Positions 32,708 through 39,854 of a stretch of 39,854 nucleotides of DNA are shown here, piece by piece. The notes beneath the pieces are model-generated. The model saw only the letters and a program-made list of their open reading frames with translations, was not told where the DNA came from and did not search any database. This DNA comes from Opitutales bacterium (GTDB lineage Bacteria; Verrucomicrobiota; Verrucomicrobiia; Opitutales; Intestinicryptomonadaceae), in assembly GCA_017526045.1 (NCBI GenBank), contig JAFXRX010000269.1, positions 1 through 39,854 of the forward strand, in the 5' to 3' direction. A program made the position numbers and the translations under genes. Numbering within the stretch: position 1 is the first letter of the stretch; every line of letters begins with the position of its first letter.

Positions 32708-33974
32708 CAGGGAGCACATTTGGCACCCCTACACTTCCGCGCTGCATCCGCTGGAAGCCTGCGCCGTCGATTCCGCCGAGGGCTCCGTCATACGCCTTGC
32801 GGACGGGCGGGAGCTTGTCGATGGAATGTCGTCTTGGTGGGCTGTCGTGCACGGCTACAACAACCCGCGCATAAACGCCGCAATTTCCGCCCAGCTAAAA
32901 AAAATGAGCCATGTAATGTTCGGGGGGCTTACGCACGAGCCAGCCGTAAGCCTTGCGCAAAAGCTTTTGCAAATGGCTCCGCAAAATTTGCGGCACGTCT
33001 TCTTTTGCGACTCGGGTTCTGTAAGCGTCGAAGTCGCGATGAAAATGGCTCTGCAATATTGGAACTCGCGCGGAGAGCACGCAAAGACGAAGTTTGCCAC
33101 AATTCGGCTCGGCTACCACGGCGACACATGGAACGCGATGTCGGTTTGCGACCCAATTACGGGCATGCACAAAATTTTTGCGGGGGCTCTTGCGCCGCAG
33201 ATTTTCACGCACTCTCCGCGCGTCCCGTTCGGCGGCGCCTGGGATGCGTCCGACCTCGACGAACTGCGCGAAACATTCGAGAGGCGGGGCGGGGAAATCG
33301 CGGCTCTTATTTTGGAGCCGATTGTCCAGGGCGCGGGGGCGATGCGCTTTTACCACCCCGAATTTTTGAGGGGTGCGCGCAAATTGTGCGACGAATACAA
33401 AATACTTTTAATTTGCGACGAAATCGCGACGGGCTTTGGCAGGACGGGCAAAATGTTTGCATGCGAGCACGCCGAAATCTCCCCCGACATAATGTGTCTT
33501 GGCAAGGCGATTACGGGCGGGTATTTGAGCTTTGCCGCGACCCTTGCAAGCAGGGATGTGGCAATGACAATCTCCGAAGGCGAGGCGGGCGTGTTCATGC
33601 ACGGGCCGACTTTTATGGCAAACCCGCTCGCCTGCGCCGCCGCAAACGCAAGCTTGGAGCTCGCCTGCGAGGAGGGCTATTTGGGCAATGTTTTGCGGAT
33701 TGAAAAATTCTTCAAGGAAAATCTCGAAGAGGCGCGCGGCATTGAGTGCGTCGCCGATGTCAGGGTGCTTGGCGCGATTGGCGTTGTGGAAATGAAAGAG
33801 CCCGTCGACGTTCGGCAAATGCAGCGGGAATTTGTGTCAAGGGGCGTGTGGGTAAGGCCGTTTGGCAGGCTTGTGTATCTGATGCCGCCATTTGTGATAG
33901 AGGAGGCGCAGCTGCAAAAATTAACGTGCGCGCTAAAGGAAGTTTTAAAGAAAAAAAATGTTCGAGGAAATTGA
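32679..33974 (+). CDS. bioA: adenosylmethionine-8-amino-7-oxononanoate aminotransferase
   Basis: PLP-dependent class III aminotransferase that converts KAPA to DAPA using SAM as amino donor. The N-terminal HIWHPYTS block, which carries the substrate-contact residues, is at about 13-20, then GMSSWWAVVHGYNNPRIN. The PLP Asp is in LLICDEIATGFGRTGK and the Schiff-base Lys is K276 in MCLGKAITGGYLS. HGPTFMANPLACAAA follows. About 431 aa. The start (ATG 32679) lies inside bioB and the stop lies 17 nt inside bioF, so translation is probably coupled throughout. Confidence 0.97.
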   Translation: MTLNELLKFDREHIWHPYTSALHPLEACAVDSAEGSVIRLADGRELVDGMSSWWAVVHGYNNPRINAAISAQLKKMSHVMFGGLTHEPAVSLAQKLLQMAPQNLRHVFFCDSGSVSVEVAMKMALQYWNSRGEHAKTKFATIRLGYHGDTWNAMSVCDPITGMHKIFAGALAPQIFTHSPRVPFGGAWDASDLDELRETFERRGGEIAALILEPIVQGAGAMRFYHPEFLRGARKLCDEYKILLICDEIATGFGRTGKMFACEHAEISPDIMCLGKAITGGYLSFAATLASRDVAMTISEGEAGVFMHGPTFMANPLACAAANASLELACEEGYLGNVLRIEKFFKENLEEARGIECVADVRVLGAIGVVEMKEPVDVRQMQREFVSRGVWVRPFGRLVYLMPPFVIEEAQLQKLTCALKEVLKKKNVRGN

Positions 33975-35103
33975 CGCCATAAAAAAACAGGGTCTTTACC
34001 GCAGCTTAAAAACTTTCAGGGTTGCGGGCGCAAAAGTTTTTGACGGGCGGAAAAGCTATTTGAATTTTTCCTCAAACGACTATTTGGGCATCGCCTCGCG
34101 CCTCGACTTTCAGGAGGAATTTTTGCGGGAGTGCGCAAAGAGCGGCGAATTTTTGATGGGCTCGACGTCGTCGCGGCTGCTCGTGGGCTCTTCGAAGGCG
34201 TTCGAAGAGGCGGAGGCGGAATTTTCCGCGGCGTTTAATAAAAGCTGCCTTCTTTTCAACAGCGGCTACCATGCAAACACGGGCATTATTCCCGCGCTAT
34301 GCGGCGAGGGCGACTTGATTTTGGCGGACAAGCTCGCGCACGCAAGCCTCATCGACTGCCTGAAATTAAGCGGCGCAAAGTGGCTGAGGTTCGCGCACAA
34401 CGACATGGATCATTTAAAATCGCTGCTTGAAAAAAACCGCCCGCACTTCCGCCGCGCGTTCATAATAACAGAAAGCGTTTTCAGCATGGACGGCGACTTC
34501 GCCCCGCTCAAGGAGCTTGTCGAAATCAAAAACAATTTCGGGGCGATGCTGTATGTCGACGAGGCTCACGGCTTCGGCGTTTTCGGCGAGGGCGGGCTTG
34601 GAAGGTGCGCGGCTCTCGGGCTTGCGGCGGACGTCGATTTTATCATGTGCACGCTCGGCAAGGCGCTTGCAAGCGAGGGCGCGTTTGTGGCGTGCTCCGA
34701 AGAGGCGCGGGAAATGCTTGTGAACCGCTCGCGCTCCTTGATTTTTACGACAGCTATGCCGCCTTTGAACGTTTTGTGGACGCTCTTTTCTTTCCGCAAA
34801 ATGCGCAAAATGGATTTTGAAAGGCGGCATTTGGGCTCGATTGCGGCGCGGTTTAGAAATTCGATAAAAAGCGCGCAGGTTTTGGGCGGGAGCCAGATTG
34901 TCCCCGCCGTCGTCGGGGACGCTGCAAAGTGCGTGGAAATCGCAAAAGCTTTGGCGCAATGCGGCGTCATGGCATCGGCAGTGCGCTATCCGACAGTCGC
35001 AAAAAATTCGGCGCGGATAAGGTTTTCGCTTTCCGCCGCGCTTTCGGAATGCGATGTTGATTTTTGCGCGCAGAGTTTTAACAATATCTTTAATTCACAA
35101 TGA
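33958..35103 (+). CDS. bioF: 8-amino-7-oxononanoate synthase
   Basis: PLP-dependent alpha-oxoamine synthase that joins pimeloyl-ACP (or -CoA) and alanine with loss of CO2. Visible blocks: NFSSNDYLGIA, GSTSSRLLVGSSKAFEEAE, FNSGYHANTGI, VDEAHGFGVFGEGGLGR, and the Schiff-base Lys K235 in CTLGKALASEGAFVA. The length of 381 aa is normal. It overlaps bioA by 17 nt and bioGC by 4 nt (ATGA). No independent Shine-Dalgarno. Confidence 0.96.
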   Translation: MFEEIDAIKKQGLYRSLKTFRVAGAKVFDGRKSYLNFSSNDYLGIASRLDFQEEFLRECAKSGEFLMGSTSSRLLVGSSKAFEEAEAEFSAAFNKSCLLFNSGYHANTGIIPALCGEGDLILADKLAHASLIDCLKLSGAKWLRFAHNDMDHLKSLLEKNRPHFRRAFIITESVFSMDGDFAPLKELVEIKNNFGAMLYVDEAHGFGVFGEGGLGRCAALGLAADVDFIMCTLGKALASEGAFVACSEEAREMLVNRSRSLIFTTAMPPLNVLWTLFSFRKMRKMDFERRHLGSIAARFRNSIKSAQVLGGSQIVPAVVGDAAKCVEIAKALAQCGVMASAVRYPTVAKNSARIRFSLSAALSECDVDFCAQSFNNIFNSQ

Positions 35104-36506
35104 AAATTTCTTGGATAAAAAAGGAAAATTCGCCGAATTTGATTATCTTTTTCGGCGGCTTTGCCTGCGACGAAAATCTGCTTAAGCCCTTCGGCTTCGG
35201 GGAGTCGGACGTTGCGATGTTTTACGACTACTCCGGCTTGGAAGCGGACGTGCCGCAGGAGTTTTTCGAGTATTCGCGCGTTGACGTTGCCGCGTGGTCG
35301 TTCGGCGTGTGGGTTGCCGATTTCATGAAAGACAGGCTGCCGCAGGCGCGCACGCGCATTGCCATTTGCGGCTCGACAAGCCCCGTGCACGACAGCTTGG
35401 GAATCCCGCGCGGGATTTTCGAGGGGACTGCGGCAAACTTTTCCGAAAGCTCGCGCGAAAAATTTTTGCTGCGCGTATTCGGGGCCGCGAACTTCAAGGC
35501 GTGCAAGAATTTGCTTGCCGCGCGCTCCGTCAAGGAGGAGAAGGCGGAGCTTCAAAATCTCGGCGAAAAATTCGGCGCGTTCCGCGCGAGCCCCGAAAAC
35601 TGGACGAGGGCAATCGCCGCCAAAAACGACAAAATTTTTCCGCTTGCAAACCTTAAAAACGTTTGGGGCGACAAGCTCGAAGTCGTGGCGGGCGAGCACT
35701 TCCCGCTCTCGCTTTTCCAATGCGGCATCGAAAAGCTTTTCGCGGATGCGCGCGAGGTCGGCAAGAGCTTTGAAAAGTCTTTCGCAATTTACGAAAAATC
35801 CGCGCGCGTGCAAAAGCGAATCGCGGAGAGGCTTGCGCATCTTACGCTGAAGCGCGTAAACGCAGGCGAAGTGAAATCGGTTTTGGAAATCGGGGTGGGG
35901 ACGGGCTTTTTGACGGAAATTCTCGCCTCCGAAATCAAGAACGCGCACTGGTATCTCAACGACTTGAGCGCGCGCAGCATCGACTACGTGCGCGGAATTT
36001 TTGAGACGCCGCCGACGTTCATCGCGGGAGATGCGCAAATCCAGGAGCTGCCCGCGAATATGGATTTGATTGTGTCGTCCTCGTGCTTCCAGTGGTTCGA
36101 TTCTCTCGGAGACTTCATCGAGCGCCTCGCAAAAATTTCCTCTAAAAACGCGGTCATGGCGTTTTCGACATTTCTGCCCGACAACTTCCGCGAAATCCGC
36201 GCGCTGACGGGCAAGGGGCTGAATTATGTCGGGATTGTGGGGATAGAGGCGATGATAAAGCGCGCAGGCTTCGAGCTTTTGTGCGCGGAGGCGGAGACTA
36301 TCAAGCTCAATTTCAAAAAGCCCGCCGACGTGCTGCGGCACTTGCGCGACACGGGCGTTACGGGGACTTTCGCGGAGTTTTGGACGCCCTCGAAAATGAA
36401 GGCGTTCTCGCGCCAGTACACCGATTTCTTCTCCGACGCAGGCGGGGTTTCGCTGACGTACCGCCCCGCGTATTTCGTCGCAAAATACAAGGGCTTGGAA
36501 GGGTAG
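35100..36506 (+). CDS. bioC: BioG-BioC fusion: pimeloyl-ACP methyl ester esterase and malonyl-ACP O-methyltransferase
   Basis: One 468-aa chain with two biotin-pathway activities. Residues about 1-215 are BioG-like (DUF452 alpha/beta hydrolase): NLIIFFGGFACDENLLKPF, DYSGLE, and the nucleophile elbow VAAWSFGVWVA with the catalytic Ser; the His is probably in VAGEHFPL. Residues about 225-468 are BioC-like: YEKSARVQKRIAERL, the SAM loop VLEIGVGTGFLTEIL, DLIVSSSCFQWFDSLGDF, FSTFLPDNFREI and the C-terminal LRDTGVTG block. BioC methylates malonyl-ACP to disguise it for fatty acid elongation; BioG removes the methyl group from pimeloyl-ACP methyl ester. Fusions of BioG to BioC are known in other bacteria. 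ATG overlaps the bioF stop. Confidence 0.92.
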   Translation: MKISWIKKENSPNLIIFFGGFACDENLLKPFGFGESDVAMFYDYSGLEADVPQEFFEYSRVDVAAWSFGVWVADFMKDRLPQARTRIAICGSTSPVHDSLGIPRGIFEGTAANFSESSREKFLLRVFGAANFKACKNLLAARSVKEEKAELQNLGEKFGAFRASPENWTRAIAAKNDKIFPLANLKNVWGDKLEVVAGEHFPLSLFQCGIEKLFADAREVGKSFEKSFAIYEKSARVQKRIAERLAHLTLKRVNAGEVKSVLEIGVGTGFLTEILASEIKNAHWYLNDLSARSIDYVRGIFETPPTFIAGDAQIQELPANMDLIVSSSCFQWFDSLGDFIERLAKISSKNAVMAFSTFLPDNFREIRALTGKGLNYVGIVGIEAMIKRAGFELLCAEAETIKLNFKKPADVLRHLRDTGVTGTFAEFWTPSKMKAFSRQYTDFFSDAGGVSLTYRPAYFVAKYKGLEG

Positions 36507-36509
36507 GAT

Positions 36510-37133
36510 ATGGAGGTTTATTTTGTAAGCGGCATCGACACTTCCTGCGGCAAGACTTACGCAACGGGCGTCTTGGCGCGGCGCGAGCTTGAGCGCGGCA
36601 AAAAAGCGATAACGCAGAAGTTCGTGCAGACGGGCTGCGAGGGAATTTCCGAGGACATTATCGCGCACCGCAAGGCGATGGGCGTCGGGCTTTTCAAGGA
36701 GGACGAGGACGGCACGACTTGCCCGTACGTCTTCAAGTTCCCCGCCTCGGCTCACCTCGCCTCGCGCATGGAAAACGTCGAAATAAATTTGGATAAAATC
36801 GCGCGCGCCACGAAAATTCTCGCGCAAAAATACGACGTCGTTTTCATCGAGGGCGCGGGCGGGCTGATGGTTCCCGTTCTCGAAAACTTTTTGACTATAG
36901 ACTACATCTTGCGCGAAAAGCTGCCGCTAATTCTGGTTGTCAGCGCGAAGCTGGGCTCCATAAACCACGCGCTTTTGAGCCTTGAAGTTTGCAAAAACCG
37001 CGGGGTGGACGTCGCAAAAATCGTCTATAACGACTTCCCAAAAGAGGACGCCCGCCTGAGCGCCGAGACGCGCGAATACGTAAAAAAATACGCGGCAAAA
37101 CTTTTCCCGAACGCCGAATTTTTGCCCATATGA
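36510..37133 (+). CDS. bioD: dethiobiotin synthetase
   Basis: ATP-dependent carboxylase that closes the ureido ring of dethiobiotin. The P-loop is in VSGIDTSCGKTYATG (family GTDTxVGKT) at residues 7-18, then KFVQTGC, the substrate Glu in VVFIEGAGGLMVPV, and the strand LPLILVVSAKLGSINHALLS. The length of 207 aa is typical. It begins 3 nt after bioGC, with a GAAGGGTAGGAT purine stretch that may serve as ribosome binding site, and its stop overlaps the next ATG (ATGA). Confidence 0.95.
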   Translation: MEVYFVSGIDTSCGKTYATGVLARRELERGKKAITQKFVQTGCEGISEDIIAHRKAMGVGLFKEDEDGTTCPYVFKFPASAHLASRMENVEINLDKIARATKILAQKYDVVFIEGAGGLMVPVLENFLTIDYILREKLPLILVVSAKLGSINHALLSLEVCKNRGVDVAKIVYNDFPKEDARLSAETREYVKKYAAKLFPNAEFLPI

Positions 37134-37699
37134 CGGAGGCGCATTTGCTCAGTCCCTTCCTGCCGCGCGGCGCGAGGTTCTTGATGCTCGGCTCTTTCCC
37201 GCCGAAAGTCGAGAGGTGGTCGATGAATTTTTACTACCCCAACTGGCAAAACGACATGTGGCGGATTTTCGGGCTTGCCTTCTTTGGCGACAGGAATTTT
37301 TTTGCGGACTTGGAGGCGCGCAAATTCAGGGAGGCTCAAATTAAAAAATTTTTGAGCGAGAAAAAAATCGGGGTCGCCGACAGCGCAAAAGTCGTCTCGC
37401 GCCTAAAAAACAACGCAAGCGACGCGCATTTGCATATTGTCGAGCCGCTCGACATTTTGGAAGTCCTCAAAAAAATCCCAAGCTGCATTGCCGTTGCCGC
37501 GACGGGGCAAAAGGCTCTCGAGACAGTTTTAAAATCAGTGAACGCCGTCGCCCCGAAGCTCGGCGAATTTGCGCAATTTGAGGCGCACGGCAAATCTTTC
37601 AGGCTCTTTAGAATGCCCTCCTCGTCGCGCGCCTACCCGATGCCGCTTGAAGAAAAGGCGGCGTTTTACAGGCGCATGTTTGAGATGTGCGGAATATAA
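37130..37699 (+). CDS. uracil-DNA glycosylase-like superfamily protein
   Basis: A 189-aa protein with features of the uracil-DNA glycosylase superfamily as found in bacterial homologues annotated as DNA glycosylases: the N-terminal MLGSFPPKVERWSMNFYYPNWQNDMWRIFG block, which corresponds to the motif 1 loop and the aromatic stacking residue, and the C-terminal RMPSSSRAYPM block, which corresponds to the Leu-loop region (family H-P-S). The motif 1 Asp/Asn of classical enzymes is not obvious. It overlaps bioD by 4 nt (ATGA) and is thus the last gene of the biotin operon; no link to biotin is known to me. Confidence 0.75.
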   Translation: MTEAHLLSPFLPRGARFLMLGSFPPKVERWSMNFYYPNWQNDMWRIFGLAFFGDRNFFADLEARKFREAQIKKFLSEKKIGVADSAKVVSRLKNNASDAHLHIVEPLDILEVLKKIPSCIAVAATGQKALETVLKSVNAVAPKLGEFAQFEAHGKSFRLFRMPSSSRAYPMPLEEKAAFYRRMFEMCGI

Positions 37700-37768
37700 A
37701 AATTCTTGCGCAAAAATTTTTTTTATTGTAGAAACGCGCAAGAAATCATTTCAACAATCTTATATAAA

Positions 37769-37776
37769 AGAGGAGA
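37769..37776 (+). promoter_or_regulatory. Shine-Dalgarno of cbiM
   Basis: AGAGGAGA lies 6 nt before the ATG, one of the few clear ribosome binding sites in the window. A TATATAAA stretch at 37761-37768 directly before it may be part of a -10. Confidence 0.65.
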
Positions 37777-37782
37777 TAAACT

Positions 37783-38766
37783 ATGCACATGGCAGACGCT
37801 TTGGTGTCCCCGGCGGTCGGGGGCGCGATGCTTGCAACGAGCGCGGTTTTAATCGGCATAAGCGCGCGCAACGTCCGCAAGAACTTCGACAATTCTAAAA
37901 TTCCGCTCATGGGCGTGATGGGCGCGTTCGTCTTCGCAATGCAGATGATAAATTTTACAATACCCGGGACGGGGTCGAGCGGGCACATCGCAGGCGGGGT
38001 GATGCTCGCGGCTTTGCTGGGCTCTTACCCCGCGTTCTTGGTGCTTAGCGCGGTATTGATAATACAGGCTCTCTTTTTTGCCGACGGCGGGCTGCTGGCG
38101 TACGGCTGCAACGTTTTCAACATGGGCTTTTGGTCGTGCTTCATCGCCTACCCGCTTGTCTTTAAGCCGATAGCAAAAGACTATTCAAGCAACGGCAGAA
38201 TTTTTGCGGCGTCGATTTTGGCGGGGATTGTCGGCCTGCAGCTCGGCGCCTTCTGCGTGGTTTTGGAGACTTTGTGCTCGGGCATCACGGAGCTGCCGTT
38301 TAAGGTTTTCGCGGGGCTCATGCAGCCGATACACCTTGCAATCGGGGCTGTGGAAGGCGTGCTGACGGGCATGCTGATTGTATTTTTGAAGTCGGCCCGC
38401 CCCGAGCTTTTTGCGGGGCAAAACGCGGCGCAGAGCGCGCCTTTGAAATTGGTTTGCGGGTATTTGCTGCTCGCCTCGTTTGCGATTGCGGGCGCGCTTT
38501 CGCTCTTGGCTTCGGAAAATCCCGACGGGCTGGAATGGTCTATTTTCAAGGCAACCGGCAAGGAGGAGCTTTCGGCAAGCGGCGCGGTTTACGAATTTCT
38601 GGAAAAGGCGCAGGCTAAGCTTTCAGTGTTTGCGGACTACGCAATTGCAAGCATGGGCGATGGCGCGCTCAGCGCGGTTTTTGCGGGGCTTGCCGGCGTT
38701 TTGATTGTGGCGGCGGCCGTCGTGCTTGCGGCGCGAATTTTGAAGGCAAGGCATAGTGAAAGATAG
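37783..38766 (+). CDS. cbiM: ECF cobalt/nickel transporter S component CbiM with C-terminal PDGLE domain
   Basis: Substrate-binding membrane subunit of an energy-coupling-factor transporter for Co2+ or Ni2+. The mature N-terminus MHMADALVSP contains the metal-coordinating Met-His start and conserved His residues follow (GSSGHIAGGVML). About seven hydrophobic helices to residue 215 make up CbiM/NikM. Residues about 225-327 add a CbiN/NikN-type segment with a TM, an extracellular ASENPDGLEWSIF (PDGLE motif) and a second TM, so the small auxiliary subunit is fused. Total 327 aa. Clear Shine-Dalgarno. Overlaps cbiQ by 11 nt. Cobalt versus nickel cannot be decided from sequence; no cobalamin riboswitch fits in the 83-nt leader region. 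Confidence 0.92.
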   Translation: MHMADALVSPAVGGAMLATSAVLIGISARNVRKNFDNSKIPLMGVMGAFVFAMQMINFTIPGTGSSGHIAGGVMLAALLGSYPAFLVLSAVLIIQALFFADGGLLAYGCNVFNMGFWSCFIAYPLVFKPIAKDYSSNGRIFAASILAGIVGLQLGAFCVVLETLCSGITELPFKVFAGLMQPIHLAIGAVEGVLTGMLIVFLKSARPELFAGQNAAQSAPLKLVCGYLLLASFAIAGALSLLASENPDGLEWSIFKATGKEELSASGAVYEFLEKAQAKLSVFADYAIASMGDGALSAVFAGLAGVLIVAAAVVLAARILKARHSER

Positions 38767-39559
38767 TGCGGCAAGTCTCAAAAATTCGATAGCGTCAATG
38801 CGGGAGCTCGAAAGCTTTTCGGCGTCGTCCCCCGCATATTGCGCGGCTTCGGTCAAGATTTTTGCCTCGCTTGTTTTCATTGTTTGCGCCGTTTCGTTTG
38901 GCGTTTACGATGTCAGGGTTGTTCTGTTTTTCATATATCCTTTTGTTCTGTTTTTTATCGTCAGGCCGCCCGCGCGGATTTTTTTCACGCGGATTTTGAT
39001 AGTGCTGCCGTTTGTTTTGTTCGCGGGAATTTCAAACGTAATTTTCGACTCGTCGCGCGTGGATCTGCCATTCGGCATTGAGATGCGCGGCGGGGTTGTT
39101 TCGTGCTTTACGCTGGTTTGCAAGGCGGTTTTGTGCGTGGGCTCTGTTTTGTTTTTGGTTTTGACAACACCCGTAAACGCAATCGCGGGGGGCTTGCGCA
39201 GGTTCAAAGTGCCGTGCGTTTTGGTTTTGCAAATCGTTCTTACTTTGCGGTATTTGGAAGTGATGCTCGAGGAGGCGGTGCGCATGAACAGCGCGTATTC
39301 CCTGCGCGCGCCAAACCGCAGGGGCGTGCATTTTTCCGACTGGCCAAAAATTGTGGCGCGGCTTTTTTTGCGGAGCCTTGACAGGGCGGAGAACATTTAT
39401 TCGGCGATGCTTTGCCGCGGCTTTTGCGCGAGGAAGTCTATGGATTTTTTTAGAAGCAAAGAGACTGCCGCGGAAATTTTCGCGCTAGCCGCGTTTTCGG
39501 CAAGCTGCGTTTTTTTGCGCGTTTTCAACTGGCAATTTCAGGATTTTTTAAGATGGTAA
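38756..39559 (+). CDS. cbiQ: ECF transporter T component CbiQ
   Basis: Transmembrane coupling subunit linking CbiM to the ATPases. The 267-aa product has about five hydrophobic segments and the cytoplasmic coupling helices with Ala-Arg-Gly-like signatures: AYSLRAPNRRG and SAMLCRGFCAR (family xxARG). It begins with GTG 38756 inside the cbiM end, behind AAGGCAAGG that may serve as Shine-Dalgarno, and overlaps cbiO by 7 nt. Cobalt or nickel specificity resides in CbiM. Confidence 0.9.
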   Translation: MKDSAASLKNSIASMRELESFSASSPAYCAASVKIFASLVFIVCAVSFGVYDVRVVLFFIYPFVLFFIVRPPARIFFTRILIVLPFVLFAGISNVIFDSSRVDLPFGIEMRGGVVSCFTLVCKAVLCVGSVLFLVLTTPVNAIAGGLRRFKVPCVLVLQIVLTLRYLEVMLEEAVRMNSAYSLRAPNRRGVHFSDWPKIVARLFLRSLDRAENIYSAMLCRGFCARKSMDFFRSKETAAEIFALAAFSASCVFLRVFNWQFQDFLRW

Positions 39560-39854
39560 AAATTGAAAATTTAAGCGTGGAATACCCCGGCGGGCGCAGG
39601 GCTTTGCAGGGCGTGAGCTTCGATGTCGCGGGCGGCGAGAGCGTCGCGCTTCTGGGCGCAAACGGGGCGGGAAAATCGACGCTGTTGAAGGCGCTGGCGG
39701 GGCTTGCGGAAATTTCGGAAGGCAGCGCGCAAATTTGCGGCGAGAGGGTGGAGCGCAAAAATCTAAGGCATGTGCGCTCGCTCATCGGCTTTGTATTCCA
39801 AAATTCCGACGACCAGATGTTCTCCTTGACTGTCGAGGAGGACGTGCTCTTCGG
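39553..39854 (+). CDS. cbiO: ECF transporter ATPase CbiO (partial, runs off the window)
   Basis: The first about 100 residues of an ABC ATPase that powers the CbiMQ transporter. It begins MVKIENLSVEYPGGRRALQG, followed by Walker A GANGAGKST at about residues 36-44, and the Q-loop FVFQNSDDQMFSLTVEEDV, whose NPDDQ-like sequence is characteristic of ECF A components. The signature motif and Walker B would lie beyond position 39854. The ATG is within the last codons of cbiQ (7-nt overlap). Confidence 0.95.
   Translation, partial: MVKIENLSVEYPGGRRALQGVSFDVAGGESVALLGANGAGKSTLLKALAGLAEISEGSAQICGERVERKNLRHVRSLIGFVFQNSDDQMFSLTVEEDVLF

Noticed and set aside
34986..36827. Long open frame (613 codons) on the minus strand across bioF-bioD
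   Set aside because: It is antisense to bioF, bioGC and bioD, all with clear family motifs; the high GC at third positions removes stop codons from the opposite strand. The translation is Arg/Ala-rich with no recognisable domain.
37700..37782. Cobalamin or nickel riboswitch ahead of cbiM
   Set aside because: The gap is only 83 nt and lacks B12-box-like sequence; too short for a cobalamin riboswitch aptamer.
1..39854. CRISPR arrays, tRNA/rRNA genes, insertion sequences, toxin-antitoxin or defence genes
   Set aside because: Looked for direct repeats with regular spacing, T-loop GTTCRA motifs, transposase-like proteins and known defence families; none found.

Overview
The window is a chromosomal segment of a Gram-negative bacterium, most likely a member of the Verrucomicrobiota (an Opitutae-like lineage, plausibly host-associated). 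This rests on a protein ending in a PEP-CTERM sorting signal, Kdo-8-phosphate synthase (LPS), two lipoproteins, a verrucomicrobial-looking set of housekeeping genes and very GC-rich third codon positions. No rRNA, tRNA, CRISPR array, phage or insertion sequence was seen. The taxonomic call is inference from gene content, not from a marker search.

Layout. 1-5 kb (+): comEC, tilS, ftsH. 5.1-6.2 kb (-): two overlapping paralogous lipoproteins, AT-richer than their surroundings. 6.4-12.6 kb (-): dnaE (with a frameshift in the deposited sequence), a 17-codon ORF with a Shine-Dalgarno (SD) sequence just ahead of it, a CNNM/CBS-domain protein and hisC. 12.66-13.6 kb (+): an RmlD-like reductase, sharing a bidirectional terminator with convergent pyrG. 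15.4-18.8 kb (+): rpsU with a structured leader and the strongest SD in the window, a ZupT-like transporter, ndk, rsmG, kdsA. 18.8-23.1 kb (+): an unrecognised 560-aa protein with a basic N-terminus and acidic C-terminus, a 749-bp non-coding stretch, and mnmG. Three parS-like palindromes lie here within 1.4 kb, which suggests the origin-proximal segregation region. 23.25-25.3 kb (+): a sugar-phosphate isomerase/epimerase-like protein, ybeY, a RecO-like protein. 25.3-27.1 kb (-): an alanine racemase homologue without its PLP lysine, and tsaB. 27.3-29.1 kb: the PEP-CTERM protein (+) and a secreted protein of unknown function (-). 29.2-31.5 kb (-): an AdiA-type amino acid decarboxylase. 31.7-37.7 kb (+): a tightly overlapping biotin operon bioB-bioA-bioF-bioGC(fusion)-bioD plus a uracil-DNA-glycosylase-like protein. 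37.8 kb to the end (+): an ECF cobalt/nickel uptake operon, cbiM(PDGLE fusion)-cbiQ-cbiO, the last cut by the window edge.

How it fits together. Most of the window is core metabolism and information processing. The biotin operon would cover the path from malonyl-ACP methylation (BioC) through pimeloyl ester release (BioG), BioF, BioA and BioD to BioB. The tRNA and ribosome group (tilS, tsaB, mnmG, rsmG, ybeY, rpsU) is unusually well represented.

Points that stand out: (1) the parS cluster, one copy of which is inside mnmG; (2) the alanine racemase homologue with Ala in place of the catalytic Lys; (3) many genes whose -10-like element lies only 4-10 nt before the ATG with no SD (leaderless-type starts), in contrast to rpsU and cbiM, which carry leaders and SDs; (4) an attenuator-like hairpin in the rpsU leader; (5) the dnaE frameshift at adjoining homopolymers; (6) an orphan terminator between the 560-aa gene and mnmG that hints at a small RNA. 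I did not see a defence system or another obviously new multi-gene system.
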